Source: JBJXHB01 sp046160725 (lineage in GTDB: Bacteria > Pseudomonadota > Gammaproteobacteria > Burkholderiales > Burkholderiaceae_C). Taken from it: a DNA stretch of 13,709 bases. How positions within the stretch are numbered: the first letter of the stretch is position 1; the number at the start of each line of letters is the position of its first letter. Position numbers and translations under genes: made by a program. Location: the NCBI GenBank assembly GCA_046160725.1, contig JBJXHB010000316.1:1-13709 (forward strand). Direction: 5' to 3'. This document shows, piece after piece, positions 5,860-13,709 of the stretch. The notes beneath the pieces were generated by a model. That model was not told the origin of the DNA and did not search any database. It saw only the letters and a list, made by a program, of their open reading frames with translations.

Positions 5860-7842
5860 TGCCAGCTCGTGCAGCCAGGCCAATGCCGCAGGCTCGTCAT
5901 CCAGCGGCGTCATCGGCGGCAATGCCGCCAGCAAGCGTCGGCCGTAGCCCATCCGCGCCATGCGCGCATCGCCCAGGACCAGCAGGCCGCGGTCCGTTTC
6001 ACTGCGGATCAGCCGCCCGGCGCCCTGCTTGAGAGCGATCGCCGCCTCGGCGACGTGATACTCATTGAAGGGGTCCCGACCCGCCCGCTTCAGGTGGGCG
6101 GACCGCGCCTGGACCAGCGGATCGTTGGGTGGCGGAAATGGCAACTTGTCGATCACGACACACTGCAGTCGATCGCCGACCACGTCGATCCCCTCCCAGA
6201 AACTGGCCGATCCGACCAACACCTGGCCCTCTCCTTCCAGAAACCGCCGCAGCAGCGTGCGCCGGGGTTCGGCGCCCTGGACCAGGACGTCAAGACGGAC
6301 TCCGAGCGCCGCGGCCGCTTCGCGCACCGCCTCGGCGATCACCGGCAGGACGCGCAAGGTGGTGGTCAGCACAAAGGTACGCCCGCCCAGTGCCGCCGCC
6401 AGGCGCCCGGCCAATGCACCGACCGCCGGCGGATGGGCCGCACTGTTGGGTAGGGGCAGCTCCTTCGGCACCCAGACCCGGGCCTGCACCGGATAGTCGA
6501 ACGGGCTGTTGACACGCAGCTTGGTCGCATCCTCCAGCGCTGCACCTTCGCTGAACCAGCTCAACGTGTCCTCGGTGCCCAGAGTGGCCGATGTGAACAC
6601 CCAGGCTCGCTGCCCCCGCGCGCGCTGGGCCTCGAAGAGCTCGCGCACCTGCAACGGTGATTCGACCAGCCGGACCTCGCGCGGGCCGACATCCATCCAG
6701 CGCACCCGGCCATCGGCGGGATCCTCGCCAAAGGTGGCCACTTGTTGCTGGGCTTGGGAGACCCGGTCGCCCAGACGATCCAGATCCGGCGCCGCGCCCG
6801 CTACCGCAGCGAGGGCAGCCGCAACGTCGGCCAGCGCATGGCCGACGTCGGACAACGCATCCTGGAAGTCGTCGTTCTGTGCGCGCTCCTGCCAATGCAG
6901 CTTGACCACGCCGCGCAGGTCCCGCAATGGGCCCGCACAGGCCAGGCGCAGCTGGCGCAACGCCTGCTCAAGTACTGCCGCGGTCTCTTGCCAGGGCGCC
7001 AGGCCGCGCGCATGGGCCAGGCCCGCCTTCAGCAGGTCGCGCGCCAGGTCATGCAGAGCCCCGGTGGCCAACTGCTGTCCCAGAAACTGCAGCCCGGTAT
7101 CAAGCAGCTGATGGGCCTCGTCAAAGACCACCGCGTCCACCGTCGGCAGCAGCTCGGCCACGCCGGTGTCTCGCAAGGCAATGTCGGCACAAAACAAGTG
7201 ATGATTGACCACCACCAAGTCGGCTGCCATGGCTTCGCGCCGGGCCTGGACCACATGGCAGTCGCGGAAGCGCGGGCACTCAGAGCCCAGACAGTTGTCG
7301 CGGGTGGAGCTGACCAGGGGTATCAGCGGCGACCTGTCGTCCAGCGTGCTGACCTCGGCCAGGTCCCCGGCCTGTGTGGTCTGCGCCCAACGCTCGATCC
7401 GGGCCAGCATGGCCACTGACGCCCGGTCGGGCAGGGGCGCGTCGCGGCGGGCCGACTCGAGGCGGTGCAGACACAGGTAACTGGAGCGCCCCTTCAGCAA
7501 GGCCAGGCGTATGGGCAGCTGAAGTGCGTCCCGCAGACGTGGCAGGTCGCGCAGGAACAATTGGTCCTGCAGGCTTTTGGTGGCGGTGGAGACCAAGGCG
7601 CGCCGTTGGGCCAACAGCAACGGGACCAGGTAGGCGAAGGTCTTGCCGACCCCGGTGCCGGCCTCGACGACCAGCGCGCCCCGGGCCGCAATGGCCTGGG
7701 CCACCGCCTGGGCCATGCGCAGTTGCGGCTCGCGCTCGACGAAGGCGGGGTCCACCCGCGACAAGGCGCCGCCGCGCGACAACGCCAGGCGCGTCGCCTC
7801 GGCCAGCTCGTCGGTATCGGCCTCGTTTGGCTGCAAGCCCAC
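5848..7842 (-). CDS. DinG/YoaA-family ATP-dependent DNA helicase (XPD-like, iron-sulfur)
   Basis: Superfamily 2 helicase related to E. coli DinG and YoaA, 5'-3' enzymes that act in DNA repair and replication-fork maintenance. The 664-residue protein shows Walker A GTGVGKT (62-68), motif Ia STATKSLQDQLF, four cysteines placed as an iron-sulfur cluster (C124, C184, C189, C195), VVNHHLFCADIALRD, and the DEAH box (241-244, VVFDEAHQL). The C-terminal half has SASFWEGIDVVGD and motif VI QGAGRLIRSETDRG. The length is nearer YoaA (636) than DinG (716). The start is a GTG; an in-frame TGA lies two codons upstream, so it cannot be longer, and no clear ribosome binding site is visible. It lies 47 bases after the DUF465 gene on the same strand and may be co-transcribed with it. 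Family is firm; orthology to DinG versus YoaA is open. Confidence 0.93.
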   Translation of the reverse strand: MGLQPNEADTDELAEATRLALSRGGALSRVDPAFVEREPQLRMAQAVAQAIAARGALVVEAGTGVGKTFAYLVPLLLAQRRALVSTATKSLQDQLFLRDLPRLRDALQLPIRLALLKGRSSYLCLHRLESARRDAPLPDRASVAMLARIERWAQTTQAGDLAEVSTLDDRSPLIPLVSSTRDNCLGSECPRFRDCHVVQARREAMAADLVVVNHHLFCADIALRDTGVAELLPTVDAVVFDEAHQLLDTGLQFLGQQLATGALHDLARDLLKAGLAHARGLAPWQETAAVLEQALRQLRLACAGPLRDLRGVVKLHWQERAQNDDFQDALSDVGHALADVAAALAAVAGAAPDLDRLGDRVSQAQQQVATFGEDPADGRVRWMDVGPREVRLVESPLQVRELFEAQRARGQRAWVFTSATLGTEDTLSWFSEGAALEDATKLRVNSPFDYPVQARVWVPKELPLPNSAAHPPAVGALAGRLAAALGGRTFVLTTTLRVLPVIAEAVREAAAALGVRLDVLVQGAEPRRTLLRRFLEGEGQVLVGSASFWEGIDVVGDRLQCVVIDKLPFPPPNDPLVQARSAHLKRAGRDPFNEYHVAEAAIALKQGAGRLIRSETDRGLLVLGDARMARMGYGRRLLAALPPMTPLDDEPAALAWLHELAAAR

Positions 7843-7854
7843 GGCTCAGCCGCA

Positions 7855-7868
7855 GCGGCGCGCGCCGC
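7855..7868. repeat. 14-base perfect palindrome upstream of the helicase start
   Basis: GCGGCGCGCGCCGC reads the same on both strands and lies 12 bases upstream of the helicase GTG, in the gap after the DUF465 gene. As RNA it could fold into a 5-base-pair stem with a GCGC loop close to the initiation site. In such GC-rich DNA it could also be chance. Confidence 0.4.
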
Positions 7869-7889
7869 CATCCGGCTGGCCGCGACGCA

Positions 7890-8111
7890 TCATGCGGGTT
7901 CGGGCGGACAGGAGTCCGCTTCCAGCCGGGCGATCTCGTCGCGCAGCATCAGACGCCGCTTCTTCAGGCGTCGCATGGCGAGCTCGTCCAGCGGCGGCTC
8001 GACGGCGATGCGATCAATCATCTCGTCCAGATCGGAGTGCTCCATGCGGAGCTCGATCAAGCGCCGCTGCACGGAGTGCAATCCGGCGTCATCAGGGGTG
8101 GTGGCATTCAT
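7890..8111 (-). CDS. YdcH/DUF465 family small protein
   Basis: A 73-residue, highly charged, mostly helical protein. The core LIELRMEHSDLDEMIDRIAVEP...DELAMRRLKKRRLMLRDEIARLE matches the DUF465 (YdcH) pattern: an L..EH..LD..I motif, a turn, then a basic helix with (L/R)KK(R/K)(R/K)L..(R/K)D.I. It is probably a short coiled-coil hairpin in the cytoplasm; family members are widespread and have no established function that I know of. The start is well supported: GGAAGG about eight bases before the ATG. It lies upstream of the helicase gene on the same strand and is divergent from the phosphatase gene, 146 bases apart. Confidence 0.9.
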   Translation of the reverse strand: MNATTPDDAGLHSVQRRLIELRMEHSDLDEMIDRIAVEPPLDELAMRRLKKRRLMLRDEIARLEADSCPPEPA

Positions 8112-8244
8112 GGGCGACCCTTCCGGCTAAGCCATGGGTGGTCAGGGGCCTTGCAAGCGGTGGCCGGGCTGCGCAACCAAAACAGCCGACCATTTTCGTG
8201 GCAGTTGGCTGGTGAGCTGGCATTCCGTTGCATGGCAGCGCGTT

Positions 8245-8250
8245 TATAGT
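8245..8250 (+). promoter_or_regulatory. candidate -10 box directly in front of the phosphatase ATG
   Basis: TATAGT matches the sigma-70 -10 consensus at five of six bases and ends seven bases before the ATG at 8258, so transcription from it would begin at or next to the start codon. No good -35 is seen at 16-18 bases' spacing. It is the only AT-rich word of this kind in the local GC-rich sequence. Confidence 0.4.
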
Positions 8251-8257
8251 CCGCCGA

Positions 8258-9028
8258 ATGAGCGGCGCCAATCCCCATCCGTACCGACTGTCGGCTGCAA
8301 CTGGGCTCCATCGGGGGGATCGGGCCTATCAGCAGGACCAGGTGGAGTTGCTGGCGCATACCCGTGTCCCAGGCTGCGTGCTGGGCGTGCTTGCCGACGG
8401 CATGGGCGGCAAGAGCGGCGGGCGCAAGGCGGCGGACCAGGTGGTCCTGACCGCCCGCCAGCTGTTTGATCGCTTCGTCCCGGCCAAGGATGATGCGGCT
8501 GACCTGCTGAAACAGTTGGTCAGCGAGGCTCACCTGATGATCAAGCTCACAGCCATCACCGCTGAGGAAGAACCTCACAGCACCGTGGCGGCCTTTCTGA
8601 TGACGGCCGATCGGGCCTGTGTCGTCGCACATGCAGGGGACTCCCGGGTGTACCACTTCCGCGGCACCGAGCTGGTATCTAGGACGATGGACCATTCCTA
8701 TGTTCAGCGCCTGATCGACGAAGGCAAGCTGACCGAGGAGCAGGCCAACACCCATCCTCAGGGCAACCTGCTCACCGGTTGCCTGGGTACCCACAACGAC
8801 CCGCCGTTGACTGTGAAACATGTCGACCGCGTCGAGATCGGTGATGCCTTGATGTGCTGCAGCGACGGCCTGTGGCACTACTTCACGCCACGAGAGATGG
8901 GCGCCATCGTTCAGGCGCTGCCACCGCGTGAAGCGGCCGAGATGCTGGTCAGCAAGGCCAGGCAACGCGCGCGCGGCGGCGGTGACAACCTGTCGCTGGC
9001 GTTGGTCAGGGTAGACGCCCTGACCTGA
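8258..9028 (+). CDS. PP2C-family serine/threonine protein phosphatase
   Basis: Metal-dependent protein phosphatase of the PPM/PP2C type, cytosolic, expected to remove phosphate from Ser/Thr. The 256-residue protein is a single catalytic domain. Metal-ligand motifs are visible: RAYQQD with D27 (the usual RxxNxD with Asn replaced by Gln), VLADGMGG with D47, HAGDSRVYHFRG with D128, MCCSDGLWHYF with D203 and GGGDNLSLALV with D243. There is no membrane segment or sensor domain. The ATG at 8258 has no Shine-Dalgarno sequence. An in-frame TTG at 8228 would add ten residues, also without one. No kinase gene or type VI secretion gene is nearby, so its substrate cannot be inferred. It is divergent from the DUF465 gene and converges with the secreted-protein gene. 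I recall close relatives in Comamonadaceae-like Burkholderiales. Confidence 0.92.
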   Translation: MSGANPHPYRLSAATGLHRGDRAYQQDQVELLAHTRVPGCVLGVLADGMGGKSGGRKAADQVVLTARQLFDRFVPAKDDAADLLKQLVSEAHLMIKLTAITAEEEPHSTVAAFLMTADRACVVAHAGDSRVYHFRGTELVSRTMDHSYVQRLIDEGKLTEEQANTHPQGNLLTGCLGTHNDPPLTVKHVDRVEIGDALMCCSDGLWHYFTPREMGAIVQALPPREAAEMLVSKARQRARGGGDNLSLALVRVDALT

Positions 9029-9050
9029 TGTCGGCGTTCTCCGTTGACTC

Positions 9051-9065
9051 GGGGCCCTGGGCCCC
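9051..9065. terminator. GC-only inverted repeat at the phosphatase/secreted-protein convergent junction
   Basis: GGGGCCC T GGGCCCC is a 15-base inverted repeat with seven-base arms, midway in the 43-base gap between two converging stop codons. As RNA it gives six G-C pairs with a CUG loop. No T-run follows on either strand. A bidirectional terminator or 3'-end stabiliser is likely, but not shown. Confidence 0.45.
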
Positions 9066-9071
9066 ACGCAC

Positions 9072-9677
9072 CTACGGGCGGCTAGCCGCCGGGTCCGGCA
9101 AGGCGGCCGCTGGTGGCTTTCGACTTGCCCGGGCGGCATTGCGGGCCTCGACCTCCAGGCGATGGCGTGCCACGTCCTGCTCGCGCCGGGCTGCAGCCCG
9201 GCTGGCCTCGGCTTCGCGCTCTGGCATTGCTTTCGCCTTTCGCGACGCGGCCGTCCGAGGCGCAGACGCCACTTCTGGCCCGGGCGCCGACAATTGAATG
9301 GGCTGACGCATGACTTTCGCGTGGGCCGGCGCCGGCGGATCGGCTGGGGCCGCAACAGCAGCCTCTGCCTGCAAGCGATGCTCAAGTGCGGCCTGTCGCT
9401 CGGCAGCACGTCGCTTGCGGCGCGTGTCGTCCAGTTGGGCCTGCTGACCATCCAGGACCTGCAAGGCCGCGCGCCGCCGCGCCTTCGCCGTGTCGGCACA
9501 GGACGTCACCACGAATCGCGCCTCGCATGCGGTCAGCTCGGCCAGATGCCCAGCCTCGATCTCCTTGCGCTCAGCCGCGATCCTCTTCCGCTCAACGGTC
9601 TCGTCCATCGCGACCGCAAGCCCGCCCCATGCCAACAGCCAGGCACAACAGGCCGCCATCAGGCGAACTCGACCCAT
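9072..9677 (-). CDS. predicted secreted coiled-coil protein with two cysteines, coupled to zapE
   Basis: I do not recognise a named family. The 201-residue protein starts with a signal-peptide-like segment (GRVRL, then the hydrophobic MAACCAWLLAWGGLAVA) with a likely cleavage after AVA at residue 23. Residues 25-100 are charged and probably coiled-coil, holding ACEARFVVTSCADTAKARRR with two cysteines at 51 and 60, well placed for a disulfide in the periplasm. Residues 105-145 are Pro/Ala-rich. Residues 145-200 are again Arg/Glu/Ala-rich helix with a Pro/Ala end. The start ATG shares its A with the zapE stop (TGATG), so translation is probably coupled. I recall similar small secreted proteins after zapE in Burkholderiales, which suggests a conserved pairing, but no function is known to me. 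Confidence 0.8.
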   Translation of the reverse strand: MGRVRLMAACCAWLLAWGGLAVAMDETVERKRIAAERKEIEAGHLAELTACEARFVVTSCADTAKARRRAALQVLDGQQAQLDDTRRKRRAAERQAALEHRLQAEAAVAAPADPPAPAHAKVMRQPIQLSAPGPEVASAPRTAASRKAKAMPEREAEASRAAARREQDVARHRLEVEARNAARASRKPPAAALPDPAASRP

Positions 9678-10774
9678 CAGGTGATTCCCGTATCGACCAG
9701 CCGCCTGGCCTCGCTGACATACGCCGCCGACTGCATCTCGTGCAGGCGCGAGACGGTACGCGGAAACTCATGCGCAAGGGGCCCCTCGGTGTACAGCGCC
9801 TCTGGCGGCACGGCGGCCGAAACGATCAGCTTGACCCGCCGGTCGTACAACACATCCACCAGCAAGGTGAATCGCCGTGCCTCGCTGGCCAGACGAGGCG
9901 GCATCTGGGGTACATCGGACAGGATCAGAGTGTGGAACTGCTGTGCCAGCTCCAGGTAGTCGTTCTGGGATCGTGGCCCACCGCACAACGTCTTGAAATC
10001 AAACCACACCACGCCGCCGGCCCGGCGCCGCGCGCGCAGCTCGCGATGTTCGATCTGCAGCAACGGGTTCTCGTCACGTGCCTCGGCCAGGCGGTCGAAC
10101 GCAGCAGCCAGTGCCGCCTGCGCGCTGGCGTCCAGCGGATGGTGGTACATGCGGACCTGCTGCATGGCCCGCTGCCGGTAGTCGGTACCGTTGTCGACAT
10201 CCACCACCTCCAGCTGTGCCTTCAGCAGGGCGATCGCGGGCAGGATGCGGTCGCGATGCAGGCCGTTCGGATACAGGGCATCGGGGTGGAAATTCGAGGT
10301 CGTCACGATCGACACCCGGTTGTCGAACAGGGACTGAAGCAGCCGATGCAGGATCATGGCATCGGTGACGTCAGCGACATGGAACTCGTCAAAACAGATC
10401 AGCCGGAACCGGCGTGACACCCGACGGCCCAGCTCCTGCAGCGGATTGACCTGACCCTTGAGGTCTTGCAGTTCACGGTGCACCTCGCGCATGAATTCAT
10501 GGAAGTGCAGGCGCGTCTTGCGGGTCAAGGGGACGGACTGGTAGAAGCAGTCCATCAGAAAGCTCTTGCCACGGCCCACGCCACCGTGCATATAGACCCC
10601 GCGCGGGATCGGCGGACGAACCAGCATCTTGGCCAACGCGTTGCCACGTCGCGCCTTGTAGGCCGCCCACTCGTCCTCACAGCGTTCAAGTGCGGCGACC
10701 GCTCCCAGCTGGGCCGGATCGGCCGCATAGCCCCGCTGGGCCAGTTCCTCGTGATAGCGGTCGCGCACGCCCAT
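9677..10774 (-). CDS. zapE: cell division protein ZapE (AFG1/LACE1-family ATPase)
   Basis: P-loop ATPase of the AFG1 family; E. coli ZapE associates with the division ring late in division and affects FtsZ bundle stability. The 365-residue protein has the family's typical length and motifs: Walker A GGVGRGKS (64-71) preceded by RGVYMHG, RLHFHEFMREVH (88-99), Walker B RLICFDEFHVADVTDAM (D129, E130), sensor-like TTSNFHPDALYPNGLHRDRILPAI, WFDFKTLCGGPRSQNDYLELA and DVLYDRRVKLIVSA near the end. The ATG at 10774 is preceded by an in-frame TTG at 10777 with AGGG seven bases before it, so either could be used; the difference is one residue. It lies 52 bases after lpdA on the same strand, and its stop overlaps the start of the next gene by one base. 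Confidence 0.95.
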   Translation of the reverse strand: MGVRDRYHEELAQRGYAADPAQLGAVAALERCEDEWAAYKARRGNALAKMLVRPPIPRGVYMHGGVGRGKSFLMDCFYQSVPLTRKTRLHFHEFMREVHRELQDLKGQVNPLQELGRRVSRRFRLICFDEFHVADVTDAMILHRLLQSLFDNRVSIVTTSNFHPDALYPNGLHRDRILPAIALLKAQLEVVDVDNGTDYRQRAMQQVRMYHHPLDASAQAALAAAFDRLAEARDENPLLQIEHRELRARRRAGGVVWFDFKTLCGGPRSQNDYLELAQQFHTLILSDVPQMPPRLASEARRFTLLVDVLYDRRVKLIVSAAVPPEALYTEGPLAHEFPRTVSRLHEMQSAAYVSEARRLVDTGIT

Positions 10775-10826
10775 CAATCAGCCGCCCTGACCGCATCGAG
10801 AGAGCAACAAAGGCAGCCGCCTCGTT

Positions 10827-12257
10827 TCAGAAGTTCAGGGTCCGCTTGTCGACCGCCAGCGCGGCCTCCTTGGTCGCCTCGGACAACGAGGGGTGGGCAT
10901 GGCAGATGCGAGCGATGTCCTCGGCCGACGCCTTGAAGGCCATGGCCACGGCGGCCTCGGCAATCAACTCAGAGGCCAAAGGGCCGATGATGTGGACGCC
11001 CAGGATCTCGTCGGTGGTGGCGTCGGCCAGAAACTTCACGAAGCCCGTGGTGTCGCCCAGCGCCCGGGCCCGACCGTTGGCCAGGAACGGAAACTGACCG
11101 GCCTTGTAGGCCACGCCACGTGCCTTGAGCTGCTTCTCGGTCTCGCCGACCCAGGCGATCTCGGGCGACGTATAGATCACCCAAGGCACAAGGTTGAAGT
11201 CGACATGCCCATGTTGCCCCGCGATGCGCTCGGCAACCGCAACGCCCTCTTCCTCCGCCTTGTGGGCCAGCATCGGGCCACGCACGACGTCGCCGACAGC
11301 CCAGACATTGGGCAGGCCGGTGCGGCAATCGGCATCAACGATCACGGCACCGCGCTCGTCGAGCGTGAGGCCCACGGCCTCCCCGTTCAGCCCGGCCGTA
11401 TTCGGCACCCGGCCGATGGACACGATCAGGCGTTCGACCGCCAGCGTCGCAGCCTCACCTTTGGCGTTGGTGTAGTTCACGGTCACGCCCTTGGCGCCGA
11501 CCTTGATGTCACCGACCTTGACGCCAAACTCGAAGCCCAGCCCCTGCTTGGTGAAGACCTTCAGAGCCTCCTTCGACACTGCATCGTCAGCGGCACCGAG
11601 CAAGGCCGGCAGGGCCTCCAGCACGGTGACCTGCGCACCCAGGCGGCGCCAGACCGACCCCATCTCCAGGCCGATGACGCCGGAGCCGATCACGCCCAAG
11701 GTCCGCGGCACCGCGGCGATGCGCAGCGCGCCATCGTTCGACAGCACACGCTGCTCGTCAAAAGGCAAGCCCGGCAAGGCCCGGGCGCTGGAGCCGGTGG
11801 CCACCACCACGTGGCGCCCGGTCAGGGTTTGGGCCGACGGCGCGCCGACGGCGATCTCCCAACCGCCTTCGACCGCCTTCACGAACGACGCTCGCCCGTG
11901 CAGGAAGGTGACCTTGTTCTTCTTGAACAGGTACAGGATGCCATCGTTGTTCTGCCGCACCACCTTGTCCTTGCGGCCGACCATGGTCTTGATGTTCAGG
12001 CTCAGGCCCTGGACGCCGATGCCATGCTCGGCAAAGTGGTGCGCTGCATGGTCGTAGTGTTCGGACGACTGCAACAGCGCCTTGGACGGAATGCAACCGA
12101 CATTGGTGCAGGTGCCGCCGGGTGCCGGCGCCCCATCGGCGGTGGTCCAGTCGTCGATGCAGGCGACCTTCATCCCGAGTTGGGCGGCCCGGATGGCGGC
12201 GATATAGCCGCCGGGACCGGCGCCGATGACGATGACGTCGAATGCGTTGTTGCTCAT
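10827..12257 (-). CDS. lpdA: dihydrolipoyl dehydrogenase (E3 of 2-oxoglutarate dehydrogenase)
   Basis: FAD- and NAD-dependent flavoprotein that reoxidises the dihydrolipoyl groups of the E2 subunit. The 476-residue protein has the FAD-binding motif [19 protein letters not shown] (10-28), the redox-active disulfide [15 protein letters not shown] (C50 and C55), the NAD-binding motif [20 protein letters not shown], the second FAD motif [21 protein letters not shown] and the C-terminal HAHPSLSE with catalytic H455 and E460. It has no N-terminal lipoyl domain, unlike some pyruvate dehydrogenase E3 proteins. The start [12 protein letters not shown] at 12257 fits the family; an ATG at 12290 would add 11 unrelated residues. 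It follows odhB after 101 bases on the same strand, which assigns it to the 2-oxoglutarate complex. Confidence 0.97.
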   Translation of the reverse strand: MSNNAFDVIVIGAGPGGYIAAIRAAQLGMKVACIDDWTTADGAPAPGGTCTNVGCIPSKALLQSSEHYDHAAHHFAEHGIGVQGLSLNIKTMVGRKDKVVRQNNDGILYLFKKNKVTFLHGRASFVKAVEGGWEIAVGAPSAQTLTGRHVVVATGSSARALPGLPFDEQRVLSNDGALRIAAVPRTLGVIGSGVIGLEMGSVWRRLGAQVTVLEALPALLGAADDAVSKEALKVFTKQGLGFEFGVKVGDIKVGAKGVTVNYTNAKGEAATLAVERLIVSIGRVPNTAGLNGEAVGLTLDERGAVIVDADCRTGLPNVWAVGDVVRGPMLAHKAEEEGVAVAERIAGQHGHVDFNLVPWVIYTSPEIAWVGETEKQLKARGVAYKAGQFPFLANGRARALGDTTGFVKFLADATTDEILGVHIIGPLASELIAEAAVAMAFKASAEDIARICHAHPSLSEATKEAALAVDKRTLNF

Positions 12258-12312
12258 GAGGACTCTCGTGTAGGTCGGCGGCTTGGGCATGCCGCGTGTC
12301 GGCCGCGCTGCA

Positions 12313-12334
12313 CGGCGTTCGTCGCTAAACGCCG
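12313..12334. other. intergenic hairpin between odhB and lpdA
   Basis: CGGCGTT, loop CGTCGCTA, AACGCCG: a 7-base-pair perfect stem with an 8-base loop, 25 bases after the odhB stop and about 55 bases before lpdA. No U-tract follows, so termination alone is unlikely. A processing site, stabiliser or attenuator that sets the E2:E3 ratio is possible but unproven. Confidence 0.4.
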
Positions 12335-12358
12335 ACGGGTGGCCTTGTCGCGGCGAAA

Positions 12359-13624
<1,266 letters not shown>

Positions 13625-13709
13625 TTGAATGTTCCTGTATCTGGGGGTTCGGCACGACGGCGGCGCAGGCCGGCCGCTGGTCGCGCGTCAGGTCGCCGCC
13701 TGCCGCAAC

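Noticed and set aside
8217..8232. Sigma-54-like promoter TGGCATTCCGTTGCAT before the phosphatase gene
   Set aside because: The GG and GC elements are separated by nine bases instead of the required ten, and this spacing is normally strict.
9072..9677. Lipoprotein signal in the protein after zapE (cysteines at residues 10-11)
   Set aside because: The residues before the cysteine (MAAC) do not fit a lipobox, and they fall too early, in the middle of the hydrophobic stretch. A cleavable signal ending AVA fits better.
13688..13709. Possible C-terminal end of odhA/sucA (frame ending LRQAAT then TGA)
   Set aside because: Six residues are too few to identify a protein, and other frames are also open here. 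The idea rests only on the usual gene order.

Overview
The window is GC-rich chromosomal DNA whose proteins look betaproteobacterial, most likely Burkholderiales. The reasons are the gene order ndk then rlmN, scpB overlapping rluB, 2-oxoglutarate dehydrogenase genes followed by lpdA and zapE, and an RluB with long disordered tails. This placement comes from remembered protein similarity; no search was run. There is no integrase, transposase, tRNA, rRNA, CRISPR array or island signature. I read it as a housekeeping segment with a few poorly characterised small genes.

Left block (1-4974, all minus strand). Read in the direction of transcription, it holds rluD (23S rRNA pseudouridine synthase), a 242-base gap with no convincing gene, scpB (condensin accessory protein), rluB (23S pseudouridine synthase with unusual tails), ndk (nucleoside diphosphate kinase) and the 5' part of rlmN (23S rRNA A2503 methyltransferase, cut by the window edge). 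scpB and rluB overlap by 14 bases, and rluB, ndk and rlmN follow with gaps of about 40-50 bases. The block therefore groups three large-subunit rRNA modification enzymes with a chromosome-segregation gene and a nucleotide-metabolism gene.

Middle block (4975-9071). bamD (outer-membrane assembly lipoprotein) is divergent from rluD and converges on a DinG/YoaA-type iron-sulfur helicase. The helicase lies downstream of a 73-residue DUF465/YdcH protein on the minus strand. A PP2C-type phosphatase is divergent from the DUF465 gene and may be read from a leaderless transcript. Both convergent junctions (bamD/helicase and phosphatase/secreted protein) hold a short perfect GC-rich inverted repeat without a U-tract.

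Right block (9072-13709, minus strand). In transcription order it holds odhB/sucB (E2 of 2-oxoglutarate dehydrogenase), lpdA (E3), zapE (AFG1-type cell-division ATPase) and a predicted secreted coiled-coil protein with two cysteines. The start codon of that protein overlaps the zapE stop codon. The E1 gene (odhA/sucA) would be expected just beyond the right edge.

I did not find a clearly new multi-gene system. The best leads are the coupled secreted protein after zapE, the internally repeated tail of RluB, and the possible leaderless phosphatase gene.
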